A stretch of DNA of 64,000 bases, taken from CAWDXG01 sp963822115. GTDB taxonomy: Bacteria; Myxococcota_A; Polyangia; Polyangiales; Polyangiaceae. Location: contig CAWGGM010000012.1 in NCBI GenBank assembly GCA_963822115.1, forward strand, positions 558,001 to 622,000. The letters are read 5' to 3'. Below the pieces are notes generated by a model. The model made no database searches, was not told where the DNA came from, and worked only from the letters and a program-made list of their open reading frames with translations. Positions 9,059 through 16,648 of the stretch are shown here, in pieces; the stretch's first letter is position 1; the number at the start of each line of letters is the position of its first letter. A program made the position numbers and the translations under genes.

Positions 9059-9595
9059 GTGGACGTGGATCTCTCACTTGTCGCACGCCGGGTCACCCGA
9101 GGTGACCCGGCAGCGTTCCGTATCATCGTGGAGCACACGCAGCAGCAGAGCTACCGACTCGCGGCTCGCATCATGGGCAGCACGGCCGACGCGGAGGACG
9201 CTCTGCAGGAGGCGTACGTGAAAGCATACCGCGCACTCTCGGAGGGCCGCTTCGACGAGCGGGCGGGCCTCGGCACGTGGCTCAGACGCGTGGTGACCAA
9301 CACCTGCATCGACGCGCTGCGACGTCGCGCTGCGCGCCCTGCCGGTGACGACACGGCGCTCGACAACGGCCGCTTCGCTTCCGGGCTGGACCCGGAGGCG
9401 CTCACGGCCCTTGCCGAGCTCGGGGACTGGCTCGACGAGCTTCCTCCCGAGCAGCGCGCCGCCCTGGTGTTGTGCGCAGTGGAGGGTCTGACAGCCCCCG
9501 AAGCTGCCGATGCACTCGGATGCAGCGTGGGCGCCGTGGAACAGCGTCTGGTCCGCGCGCGCGCGACGCTGCGACAGAGAAGAGGTGGAACATGA
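9059..9595 (+). CDS. ECF-type RNA polymerase sigma factor
   Basis: 178 aa from a GTG start. Region 2 (about residues 12-85) contains the DAEDALQEAYVKAYR motif and WLRRVVTNTCIDALRRR. A linker leads to region 4 (about 115-170) with LPPEQRAALVLCAVEGL, then APEAADALGCSVGAVEQRLVRAR, the helix-turn-helix that reads the -35 box. Length and order match ECF sigma factors. The last codon overlaps the next gene (ATGA at 9592-9595), and the following two genes encode a short membrane protein and a Spy-like protein, an arrangement typical of an envelope-stress sigma operon. Confidence 0.95.
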   Translation: MDVDLSLVARRVTRGDPAAFRIIVEHTQQQSYRLAARIMGSTADAEDALQEAYVKAYRALSEGRFDERAGLGTWLRRVVTNTCIDALRRRAARPAGDDTALDNGRFASGLDPEALTALAELGDWLDELPPEQRAALVLCAVEGLTAPEAADALGCSVGAVEQRLVRARATLRQRRGGT

Positions 9596-9858
9596 ATGAC
9601 CACGACATCGAACAGCGGATCGTCCGTCTGTCGCGGTCGACGCGCGACATCATGCCCGCGTCCGGTTTCTCCGATTGGATCATGCAAGCCGTCGAACGCG
9701 AGGGCTCCTGGCAGCGCAGCATGTGGCAGGTGGGCCGCGTCGCGCTGATCGCGTTCGCTGTGGCAGCAGCTGCCGCGGCGTTCTACTCGACCCAGGCGCA
9801 GACCCGCCTCGACGCAAACACCCTGACCGCCTTCGACCCCGTGGAGTTGTCCCAGTGA
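9592..9858 (+). CDS. Small single-pass membrane protein, candidate anti-sigma factor
   Basis: 88 aa. The N-terminal half is soluble and mildly charged; one membrane helix spans about residues 45-65 (VALIAFAVAAAAAAF), followed by about 20 extracytoplasmic residues. The start overlaps the sigma-factor stop and the end overlaps the next GTG (GTGA at 9855-9858), so it is translationally coupled on both sides. Position directly after an ECF sigma gene and topology fit an anti-sigma factor. The HxxxCxxC zinc motif of ZAS anti-sigmas is absent, so this role is inferred from context only. Confidence 0.6.
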   Translation: MNDHDIEQRIVRLSRSTRDIMPASGFSDWIMQAVEREGSWQRSMWQVGRVALIAFAVAAAAAAFYSTQAQTRLDANTLTAFDPVELSQ

Positions 9859-10250
9859 CCCCGAAATCCCGGTCGACGCTGGTGCTGATCGGCGCCTTCC
9901 TGCTCGGCGGCGTTGCCGGCGCGTTCGGCATGCAGGCCTACCACCGCATGCAATTCGCCCACGAGCTCGCCGGGCCGCCGGACCGCGCGCGCATGCATTT
10001 CCGGATGGAGGCCATGACGCGCCAGCTGGACCTGGACCGGGAGCAGCGCAAGAAGATCGAGAGCATCTTTGAAGAGCACGAAGCCGAGCGCAAGAAGACA
10101 TTCTCGAAGTGCGCCCCTGGTTTCGCCAAGCTCAGAGCGAAAATCGACAGCGAGATCCGCGCCGTGCTCCGCCCCGATCAGCAGAACACGTTCGACGCCT
10201 ACCGCGCGGCCTTCGCCAAGCGCCACGGCCTTCCACAACCGCCACACTAG
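9855..10250 (+). CDS. Spy/CpxP-like periplasmic protein
   Basis: 131 aa from a GTG start overlapping the preceding stop. An N-terminal anchor or signal helix (about 8-28, LVLIGAFLLGGVAGAFG) precedes an all-helical charged domain with LDLDREQRKKIESIFEEHE and VLRPDQQNTFDAYRAAF, the two hallmark segments of the Spy/heavy-metal-resistance family. It is the third gene of the ECF operon and the third Spy-like protein within 8 kb. Likely role, by family: periplasmic chaperone or sensor whose output feeds the sigma/anti-sigma pair. Confidence 0.75.
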   Translation: MTPKSRSTLVLIGAFLLGGVAGAFGMQAYHRMQFAHELAGPPDRARMHFRMEAMTRQLDLDREQRKKIESIFEEHEAERKKTFSKCAPGFAKLRAKIDSEIRAVLRPDQQNTFDAYRAAFAKRHGLPQPPH

Positions 10251-10382
10251 ACCCCCATGGAAAGACGCACGCCGTAGAGTGTCCACGCCACGGGCGGCTC
10301 TTCAGCGCAGGAGGGGGCGACGGGCAGTAGGTCGACTTTCGCTTTCCGCCTCGGCGCCAGACAGCGAACCGAGGCCGGACGT

Positions 10383-10946
10383 TTAGTCCTGCCAGTCGAC
10401 GTCGAACCATATCCGTCCCTGGCGGAGCGCTTCCTCGTGCGCGCTCACGCTGCCTGGCCGCGACAGATACTTCAGGATGGCCTCGCAGTTGCCGGCCATC
10501 GAATCGACAATCCCCCCGCCCTTCCTGAGCTCGGGCGGCAGGCCGTCGAAGCGAACCTGGTGGTCCCCTTCCAGACGGATGCGGCCACCGTGCCGCGACA
10601 CGAGCGACCACGCCTGGGGCGTGCGTCTCAGCAGGCTAGCCGGTGAGCGCCCGTACAGACGCAGCGCGCCTTCGACCAGCGGCTTGAGCAGCTGGCGCTC
10701 GAAGCTACTCAGCATGGTGTCGCACCAGAATTCCCGCGCCCGACGACTTCCCAGAGCGGTGCGCGTGGAATCGACGACTTCCGCGTAGATCCGCATGGGG
10801 ATCCACGCGAGAAGCCCCGCCGCGCGGATCTCGTCCCTGGTGCTGCCCAGGACCTTGAAGACGGCGTCCCGCTCCTCGACAGGAAGCTGCTTGATGCGAA
10901 CGACGGCGTACTTGACGTAGTTCGCACGGACTCTGCTCTCCGCCAT
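10383..10946 (-). CDS. Conserved-looking hypothetical protein
   Basis: 187 aa from the ATG at 10946; the reading frame extends upstream, but those residues are Arg/Pro-rich and unlike protein. Mixed alpha/beta composition with no signal peptide or membrane helix, so probably cytoplasmic. The N-terminal part (VKYAVVRIKQLPVEERDAVFKVLG) and the body (LLKPLVEGALRLYGRSPASLL, later a Gly-rich turn before DSMAGNCEAILKYL) faintly recall the roughly 180-aa paralogous family common in Myxococcus (TIGR02265/DUF2378). I could not confirm that. Single gene; a 132-nt gap separates it from the HgcAB-like operon on the same strand. Confidence 0.6.
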   Translation of the reverse strand: MAESRVRANYVKYAVVRIKQLPVEERDAVFKVLGSTRDEIRAAGLLAWIPMRIYAEVVDSTRTALGSRRAREFWCDTMLSSFERQLLKPLVEGALRLYGRSPASLLRRTPQAWSLVSRHGGRIRLEGDHQVRFDGLPPELRKGGGIVDSMAGNCEAILKYLSRPGSVSAHEEALRQGRIWFDVDWQD

Positions 10947-11077
10947 CGTGCCCAGTCTACGCGGCACCATCCGTCGCGCAAAGGTGACGCGCCGGTTTCG
11001 CTGACTTTCGTCACTTCGAGAAGAGGCTCCGGACGGCGGCAGGGGCGGCAGTCCAGCCCCTGTTCGTGCTGGGCGAG

Positions 11078-12193
11078 CTACCGGTTCACTTCCACCGTGC
11101 GGCGGCCGAGCATGTTCGTGCGTGTCGTGCGGATGGTTGCCGCTTCGACGATGCGGCCGTCGTCGTAGTGGAAGCGCAGTGCGTCCTCCGGGCACTGCAC
11201 GATGCACGCGCCGCACTCGATGCAGTCATCGGGCCGCTGGATCTCCACCTTGCGGCGTGTGCCGTTCATCTTCAACACGTTGCGCGGGCACACCTGCACG
11301 CAATCGGCAGCGCCGGTGCAGCGGTCTTCCACGAGCTCGATGTGCGGCTCGTTCTTGAACGAGTTGATGTAGCTCGGATACCAGGGCGTGGTGCCGGCCA
11401 GGTCAACGGACAGCACACCCATCGCGACGAGGCACGTGAGCGCCAGCGCCAGCTGGTGCCCGGGCGTCAGGACGCCGGACAGCAAGAGGAGCCCCGCGCC
11501 CAACGCCGCCGCCACAATCCAGAAGGCGGCGAAGGTGAAGTAGCGAGTTCGCTTCTTCACCTGCAGCCACGGCAACAGCGAGAACAGCCCGGCGATCATC
11601 ACGGCTACCGCAACGTCTGCCATCGCGGCTGTCTTCCATCCGGCCAGAGCCGCTACGATGGGCAGCGCGATGACCAGCATCGTCACGCCCCACATGGACG
11701 CCATTTCCAGCCGCTCCCACAGCGGAAAGCGCATGAAGCGCTCGGCCTTGTGCACGCGCGCGCCGCGGTCGAGAAAGGCTGGCAGATCCTCCATCCGCGC
11801 CGGGCCCCAGCGCGTCTTGAAACCCGTCTTCTCGCTGATGCGCCGCCGCTCCACGCCCGTCGCACACAGCTGCGGCAGGATCACCTCGCGATGGTCGACC
11901 TTCTCTGCGATGCGCGAGGTGCGGATCACGGAAATGATGTCGTGATGCGTGAGATGCCCGCCGCCCGCAGCGCACCACACATTGATGCCGTTGCTGTTGG
12001 CGACCAGCAGCCAGGCGTCATAGCCGCGCAGCGTGTCCTCGAGCCGCCGCACGGTGAGCGTGAAGTTGCCGGTCACGAGCACCGGCGAGCCGCGTCCCGG
12101 ATTGCCGATGCGCACGACTCCGGTCCGCCGGCTGTGCGGGAGCATGCGCAACGCCGTGTCGCGGAGATATGCGGGGAAGTCGATGAATCTCAT
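11078..12193 (-). CDS. HgcAB-like fusion: corrinoid-binding membrane protein fused to a ferredoxin
   Basis: 371 aa. Residues about 25-145 match the HgcA corrinoid domain (CdhD/CFeSP-gamma fold), with a cap-helix motif INVWCAAGGG whose Cys74 is the expected lower-axial cobalt ligand, plus VILPQL and FKTRWGPAR. Membrane helices follow at about 168-186, 189-208, 219-240 and 245-265. Residues about 288-340 form an HgcB-like bicluster ferredoxin. Cluster II is complete (C324, C327, C330, C334). Cluster I has C292, C298 and C302, but Ala295 replaces the usual second Cys. The HgcA motif Lys is Gly78, and no C-terminal Cys pair is present. Known: HgcA and HgcB methylate mercury in anaerobes, and fused homologues exist without proven mercury activity. 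Inference: a corrinoid methyl-transfer protein with built-in electron supply. The start overlaps the methyltransferase stop (12190-12193). Confidence 0.88.
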   Translation of the reverse strand: MRFIDFPAYLRDTALRMLPHSRRTGVVRIGNPGRGSPVLVTGNFTLTVRRLEDTLRGYDAWLLVANSNGINVWCAAGGGHLTHHDIISVIRTSRIAEKVDHREVILPQLCATGVERRRISEKTGFKTRWGPARMEDLPAFLDRGARVHKAERFMRFPLWERLEMASMWGVTMLVIALPIVAALAGWKTAAMADVAVAVMIAGLFSLLPWLQVKKRTRYFTFAAFWIVAAALGAGLLLLSGVLTPGHQLALALTCLVAMGVLSVDLAGTTPWYPSYINSFKNEPHIELVEDRCTGAADCVQVCPRNVLKMNGTRRKVEIQRPDDCIECGACIVQCPEDALRFHYDDGRIVEAATIRTTRTNMLGRRTVEVNR

Positions 12194-12849
12194 GCTGCCT
12201 CCTTCACCCCCCGCACGATCACGAAGCTCCCCGACCAGATCCGCTCCTCCTCGACCTTCGAGAAGCCCGCCGCCCGGGCACGGCCTGCGAGGTCCTTCAC
12301 CGGGCGCGTCGTGGTCTGCGTCATCAGGTAGGTCGCGGCGACAACCGGCAGTCGCTTGGCGCGGTAGACGAGACGCGACAGACCTCTTGGCGGCGTGGTC
12401 TCGTCCGCGATCACCAGCAATCCACCGGGCACGAGCCGCGAATGGGCGATGCGGAGCGTGTAGTCCTGTTCGTCCGGTGACAGCTCGCTCATCGCCAGGC
12501 ACGAAACGACTGCGTCCAGACTTGCTTCGGCGAAGCGGTCCTCAATCTCGGCGGCGCCGAGCTCCACGAATTCCACGCTCCCCTCGCCTGGCACCTGCTT
12601 CTGTCGCGCGACCTCCAACATGCCGGCGTCGATGTCGATGCCGGTCACCTTCGCGCCACGCGCCGCACAGGCCAGCGACACTCCGCCCGTCCCGCAGCCA
12701 ACGTCGAGGATGCGCTTGCCCGGCGCCGCGACGCGTTGGGCGATGCGCTCGTACACCTCGCCGATGCGCCCGCCGGACAGCATGCGGATGCCGCGGTCGT
12801 AGCGCTCGGGCGCCGATTCAAGAACCTTCATCCACACGAAGCTGCTCAT
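12190..12849 (-). CDS. Class I SAM-dependent methyltransferase, corrinoid-protein associated
   Basis: 219 aa from ATG 12849, which overlaps the tetR stop; the longer upstream frame is Arg-rich shadow sequence of tetR. Rossmann motif I is ILDVGCGTGGVSL (about residues 41-53), followed by motif II VTGIDIDAGMLEVAR and a later LDAVVSCLAMSELS. The C-terminal half has basic and hydrophobic patches (RLVYRAKRLPVVAATYLM) that may touch the membrane. Gene order and 4-nt overlaps with the HgcAB-like gene say the two proteins act together. From memory this matches a family named CpaM (corrinoid protein-associated methyltransferase). Substrate unknown; methylation of, or methyl exchange with, the corrinoid partner is inference. 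Confidence 0.85.
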   Translation of the reverse strand: MSSFVWMKVLESAPERYDRGIRMLSGGRIGEVYERIAQRVAAPGKRILDVGCGTGGVSLACAARGAKVTGIDIDAGMLEVARQKQVPGEGSVEFVELGAAEIEDRFAEASLDAVVSCLAMSELSPDEQDYTLRIAHSRLVPGGLLVIADETTPPRGLSRLVYRAKRLPVVAATYLMTQTTTRPVKDLAGRARAAGFSKVEEERIWSGSFVIVRGVKEAA

Positions 12850-13460
12850 GCGTCGTCTCCCCTTTTCGAAGCCGCGCCTTCCAGAAACGCGCTCACCGCC
12901 AGCTCCGGCACGTCGTCGAGCGAAGGCCACGCGCCGCCGCTGCCCCAATGCTGCACGTACAGGAGCGTCAACGTCCCGACGAACATCAACGCCAGCTGCA
13001 CGCTCGGGCGGTCGCTGCGGATCTCGCCGGCGGCGATGCCATCGGAGAGCACGGCCTCGACCTTCGACAGATAGGGCGCAAGATGCTCGACGACCATCGG
13101 GTAGGTTTCCTCGCGGAAGCTCAAGGCCTCACGCACCACGACCTTGATGAATGCTTCTTCCTCGCGCAGCACCGTCACGTCGGCGGCGGCCAGCGCCGTC
13201 AGTCGCTCACGCGTGCTGCCGCTGTCCTCGACCTCCGCGTAGCGGGCGACGGCGCGCCGCGCGCCCTCGGCGATGACCTCGCCGAACAACCGCTCCTTGC
13301 TGTCGAAGTAGTTGTAGAAGGTGCCCTTCGCGTAGCCCGCCGCGATCGCGATCGCGTCCACGCTGGCGCGCTCCAGCCCGTCGCGCGCGAAGTGCTGCGC
13401 GCCCGCCTCGAGCAGGCGGCGGCGGGCCTCGGTTTTCGCTTCTGCTGTGATTCGCGGCAT
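12846..13460 (-). CDS. TetR/AcrR-family transcriptional regulator
   Basis: 204 aa. The N-terminal helix-turn-helix is canonical: ARRRLLEAGAQHFARDG, then ASVDAIAIAAGYAKGTFYNYFDSKERLF (residues about 12-55). The C-terminal ligand domain is helical and ends VPELAVSAFLEGAA. First gene of the three-gene operon tetR-methyltransferase-hgcAB-like, joined by ATGA overlaps. An 18-bp palindrome lies 17 nt upstream of its ATG and overlaps a plausible -10 box, so it probably represses its own operon and senses a small molecule related to the corrinoid system or its substrate. Confidence 0.95.
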   Translation of the reverse strand: MPRITAEAKTEARRRLLEAGAQHFARDGLERASVDAIAIAAGYAKGTFYNYFDSKERLFGEVIAEGARRAVARYAEVEDSGSTRERLTALAAADVTVLREEEAFIKVVVREALSFREETYPMVVEHLAPYLSKVEAVLSDGIAAGEIRSDRPSVQLALMFVGTLTLLYVQHWGSGGAWPSLDDVPELAVSAFLEGAASKRGDDA

Positions 13461-13476
13461 GGGCTCTGCTGTTTAG

Positions 13477-13494
13477 TGGGTGACTGGTCACCCA
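13477..13494 (-). promoter_or_regulatory. Probable TetR operator of the HgcAB-like operon
   Basis: TGGGTGACTGGTCACCCA is a perfect inverted repeat with 8-bp arms and a 2-bp TG centre, 17 nt in front of tetR. TetR proteins bind palindromes of this size. On the minus strand a TATTAT -10 box (13494-13499) abuts it, with TTGCGT (13516-13521) 16 bp further upstream as -35, so a bound regulator would cover the transcription start. Confidence 0.75.
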
Positions 13495-13660
13495 TAATAA
13501 CATCGCCGTCGTGCGACGCAATCCCGTGGGCGCACGGATCAGCACACTTCCTGGGAAATCACGTATTTCTGGCTGCTCTCGTGGGGGCACCCCAGCAGGT
13601 CCCGGAGCAGGCCCACCCCATCCGGCAGCGCAGCCCCCTGCCCCGCTCGGCACACCCTGC

Positions 13661-15367
13661 CTACGACACGCGCGGCCCGTTCGGCGCGAACAGCGCGAAC
13701 AGCTGGTCCAGCTCGATCGGCTTGACCAGATGTCGATCGAACCCCGCCTCGGCGCTGCGACGACGATCCTCCGGCTGCCCCCAACCCGTCAGCGCCACCA
13801 GCTGTGCGCCCTGGCCCCATTCCGTCTGCCGCATCCGGCGCGCGGTCTCGTAACCGTCGAGCTGCGGCATGCCGATATCGAGCAGGACCGTGTCCGGACC
13901 GAGGCGCTCGGCGACCTTCAACGCCGACAGTCCGTCCAGCGCGACCTCGACTTGGGCGCCCATCATCGCCAGAAGCGCGCGCAGCATCTCCGCGGCGTCG
14001 GGATTGTCATCCACAACCAGCACACGATGTCCGTTCAGCGAGACCCTGTGCGGCTCCGACGGCCGGGAAGACTTCGACGGCGGCGGGCGAAGCGGCAAAC
14101 GCACCCGGAACGTGCTTCCCCGCCCCGCGCCCTCGCTCTCCACGTCGATCTGCCCACCATGCAGCTCGACGATCTGTTTCGAGAGCGTTAGCCCGATGCC
14201 GAGCCCGGTGCGCATGCTAGCCGACCCGTTTCCGCCCTGCTGGAACATGTCGAACACGCTCTGCAGAAACTGCGGTTCGATGCCGATTCCCGAGTCGCTG
14301 ACACTCACCTCGACCTCGTCGGCGTCGTGTCGCACGTCGATTCTCAACTTGCCACCAGCGGGCGTGTACTTGACGGCATTGTCCAGCAGATTGGCAAACA
14401 CCTGCGAGAGCCTGACGGGATCGGCGTCGAGCCAGAGCTCTTCTTCGGCCAGCGACACCGCCAGGCCCAGTGACTCCGCGTTGACAAGCGGCTGTTTCGT
14501 CTCGATCGCCGACTCCAGCACGGATTCGATCTTCACCGGCTCGCGCCGGAGCTCTAGCTTGCCGGACGTGATACGCGAAAGGTCCAGTAGATCGCCTATC
14601 AGTCGCGTGAGCTGATGCAGTTGGCGGTCGATGACATCCAGGGCCTGCCGCACCTCTCCGGAACCGGAAGCCGTGTGCTCGAGCAACCGATGCGCGCTGC
14701 GGATCGGCGCCAGTGGATTCCGGAGCTCGTGCGAAAGCGTCGCGAGGAAGACGTTCTTCTGTCGGTCGCGGTCGGTAAGCTTGTGCACGAGCTGTTTCAG
14801 CTCGGCTTCGAGGTGGCGGCGATCCGCATTTTCTTTCGAGAGCGCCGCGTTGACCCGCGCCAGATCCTGCGTGCGTTCGCGCACGCGCAACTCCAGCTGG
14901 GCGCGAGCCACCTCCAGTTCCTGCTCCGCACGGCGGCGATCGCTCAGGTCGCGCGTCACCTTGGCGAAACCCTGGAGCTCGCCATTTTCGAACATCGGGG
15001 TGATGATCACGTTCGACCAGTACTCGGAGCCGTCCTTTCTGACCCTCCAGCCCTCGTCCTCGAAACGCCCGTCACGGAGCGCACGCTCCAACTCCTCGTC
15101 AGGCCAGCCGCGTTCGACCGCTTCGCGTGGATAGAAGCGGGAAAAGTGCTCCCCGACGATGTCGCTTTCGGAATAACCCGTCATGCGCTCGGCGCCGACG
15201 TTCCAGGTCACGACGTGGCCGGAGGTGTCCAGCATGAAGATCGCGTAGTCGCGAACGCTCTCCACCAGCAAGCGGAAGCGCTGCTCGGTGGCGCGCAATT
15301 CCGCGCGCGCCCGCTGGAGGTTCCCGTTGGGCGGAGAGCTGCTTCTGGAACGTGGGAACGGACACAT
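13661..15367 (-). CDS. PAS-domain hybrid sensor histidine kinase with C-terminal receiver
   Basis: 568 aa, no membrane helix, so a cytoplasmic sensor. Order: PAS/PAC (about 28-150, with FRLLVESVRDYAIFMLD and WSNVIITPM), coiled coil (about 150-215), HisKA with FLATLSHELRNPLAPI carrying the phospho-His (about 228), HATPase with the N box (LLDNAVKYTP), G1 (DSGIGI) and G2 (GLGIGLTLSK), then a receiver domain (about 447-565). The receiver has the acidic pair DD in VLVVDDNPDA, phosphoacceptor Asp in VLLDIGMP and Lys in HLVKPI. ATG 15367 was preferred over GTG 15376 because a TAGATT box lies 9 nt before it. No partner regulator gene is adjacent. Confidence 0.95.
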   Translation of the reverse strand: MCPFPRSRSSSPPNGNLQRARAELRATEQRFRLLVESVRDYAIFMLDTSGHVVTWNVGAERMTGYSESDIVGEHFSRFYPREAVERGWPDEELERALRDGRFEDEGWRVRKDGSEYWSNVIITPMFENGELQGFAKVTRDLSDRRRAEQELEVARAQLELRVRERTQDLARVNAALSKENADRRHLEAELKQLVHKLTDRDRQKNVFLATLSHELRNPLAPIRSAHRLLEHTASGSGEVRQALDVIDRQLHQLTRLIGDLLDLSRITSGKLELRREPVKIESVLESAIETKQPLVNAESLGLAVSLAEEELWLDADPVRLSQVFANLLDNAVKYTPAGGKLRIDVRHDADEVEVSVSDSGIGIEPQFLQSVFDMFQQGGNGSASMRTGLGIGLTLSKQIVELHGGQIDVESEGAGRGSTFRVRLPLRPPPSKSSRPSEPHRVSLNGHRVLVVDDNPDAAEMLRALLAMMGAQVEVALDGLSALKVAERLGPDTVLLDIGMPQLDGYETARRMRQTEWGQGAQLVALTGWGQPEDRRRSAEAGFDRHLVKPIELDQLFALFAPNGPRVS

Positions 15368-15385
15368 CGACCCCACAATCTAACC

Positions 15386-15399
15386 ACACTCTGGAGTGT
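15386..15399. promoter_or_regulatory. Short palindrome in the histidine kinase promoter
   Basis: ACACTC-TG-GAGTGT, 6-bp arms with a 2-bp centre, lies directly upstream of the minus-strand TAGATT -10-like box of the histidine kinase gene. Position suggests a regulator site; no binding protein can be named. Confidence 0.35.
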
Positions 15400-15428
15400 T
15401 GACCTGGATGCGCCGCGTCAAACGCTCA

Positions 15429-16586
15429 TCACCCGAGCAGCTTGCGGAGCGCGCCGCCGTGCGCCAGAACGCGCGCGATCGACAGGAGCGCTCCGGCTTC
15501 GCGCGCCGCTGATTGGACGTCCGGCCTGCCCGCACCGGTGTGGCCGTACAAGCCGGTCAACAGCAGCCGCGTGGGCCCGCGCGGCTCGAGCGCGCGGGCG
15601 AGCTTGTACGCTTCGCCATACGGAATCACGTCGTCGTCGCGACCGTGGCAGATGACGACAGGGCACTCGAGTCGATCCAACGCGGACGCCGGACTGGCAA
15701 AGCCCAGCGCGTCGCCGGCCCTGCCGAGGCCTGCCTCCACCAGCTCGACCGCGCCCGGAATCACGCCGCATCCGATCAAGAACAGATCGCGATGACGGCT
15801 TGGCACGTCGGCCACGAGCTCGCGTGCGAACGGCTCGAGACGCCCCGGCTGCTTCAGCTCCATACGCCCCCAGGTGCGGTAGACCATGCACCGCCACGCC
15901 GCTTCGAGCTCTCTCGTGTCGCCGCCGGCGTCGAGGTACGGCAGCAGGTTGAGAAACAGCGCCGGCGAGTTGAGAGGATCGCGCGCGAGCGTTTCGTCGC
16001 CTTCTGGGCTGCGCATGACGCCGTCGACGCAGAAGCGCACCGCCGCGTCGAACTCGGCGTAGCCGCCGAACGTGATCACGCCGTCGACGTTGCTGCCGAG
16101 CCGGGCAGCGACCTCGAAGGCGGGCCACGATCCGAAGGAGATGCTGAACAGCGTCGGACGCCGACGCCCCGGCAGCCCATCGCCCAGCGCGCGCGCTACG
16201 ATCTCCAGGTCGTCGGGCGCGCTGGGATGCACGCGCAGATCGACGTACGCAGGCAGGAACGGCGCGACCACGAAGAAACCCGCGGCCGCCAGCACGCGAC
16301 AGAAGCGATCGAGCCGGGGATCGTCGGGGCCGAGGAAGTGCAGCCCGGGCGCGATCAGGTAGGTGCCGATGGCCGGTCCGCGCGGGTGGTACTCGTAGGC
16401 CTCGAGCCGCGCGGGTTCGTCCGGGTCCGGCGTCCTTCCGGCCAGGTACGCGCGATGCCCTGCGGGCGGGCCCTCGCGCACGACCCATGTCGAGCGCTGG
16501 ATGTGACGCGGCACAGCGCTGTCCGCCATCCACGGGCCGAGCCAGCGGAGTAGCGTGAGCAGAGGCTGGGCGCGCGCTGCCACCAC
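15429..16586 (-). CDS. Alpha/beta-hydrolase family protein
   Basis: About 385 aa from a GTG at 16586, chosen so that the segment LLTLLRWLGPWMADSAVPRH is kept; ATG 16529 is an alternative. Features of the fold are a nucleophile elbow SISFGS (Ser in LFSISFG), an acid in the CHGRDDDVIP loop and a late His in LYGHTGAG. The oxyanion region LIAPGLHFLGPDDPRLDRFCR precedes the elbow. No signal peptide, so likely cytoplasmic. Divergent from the enoyl-CoA hydratase gene, with about 60 nt between starts. The substrate is not evident; esterase or thioesterase activity is plausible. Confidence 0.8.
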   Translation of the reverse strand: MVAARAQPLLTLLRWLGPWMADSAVPRHIQRSTWVVREGPPAGHRAYLAGRTPDPDEPARLEAYEYHPRGPAIGTYLIAPGLHFLGPDDPRLDRFCRVLAAAGFFVVAPFLPAYVDLRVHPSAPDDLEIVARALGDGLPGRRRPTLFSISFGSWPAFEVAARLGSNVDGVITFGGYAEFDAAVRFCVDGVMRSPEGDETLARDPLNSPALFLNLLPYLDAGGDTRELEAAWRCMVYRTWGRMELKQPGRLEPFARELVADVPSRHRDLFLIGCGVIPGAVELVEAGLGRAGDALGFASPASALDRLECPVVICHGRDDDVIPYGEAYKLARALEPRGPTRLLLTGLYGHTGAGRPDVQSAAREAGALLSIARVLAHGGALRKLLG

Positions 16587-16648
16587 ATTCCGAGACGTAG
16601 CCGAGGCAGCGCCGCGAGGCCACCATCGCTTGAAGCAGAGAGAGGGCC

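Noticed and set aside
11078..12193. Calling the corrinoid/ferredoxin protein a mercury methylase
   Set aside because: Fusion, missing ferredoxin Cys, missing terminal Cys pair and the changed cap-helix Lys; homologous fusions are not known to make methylmercury.
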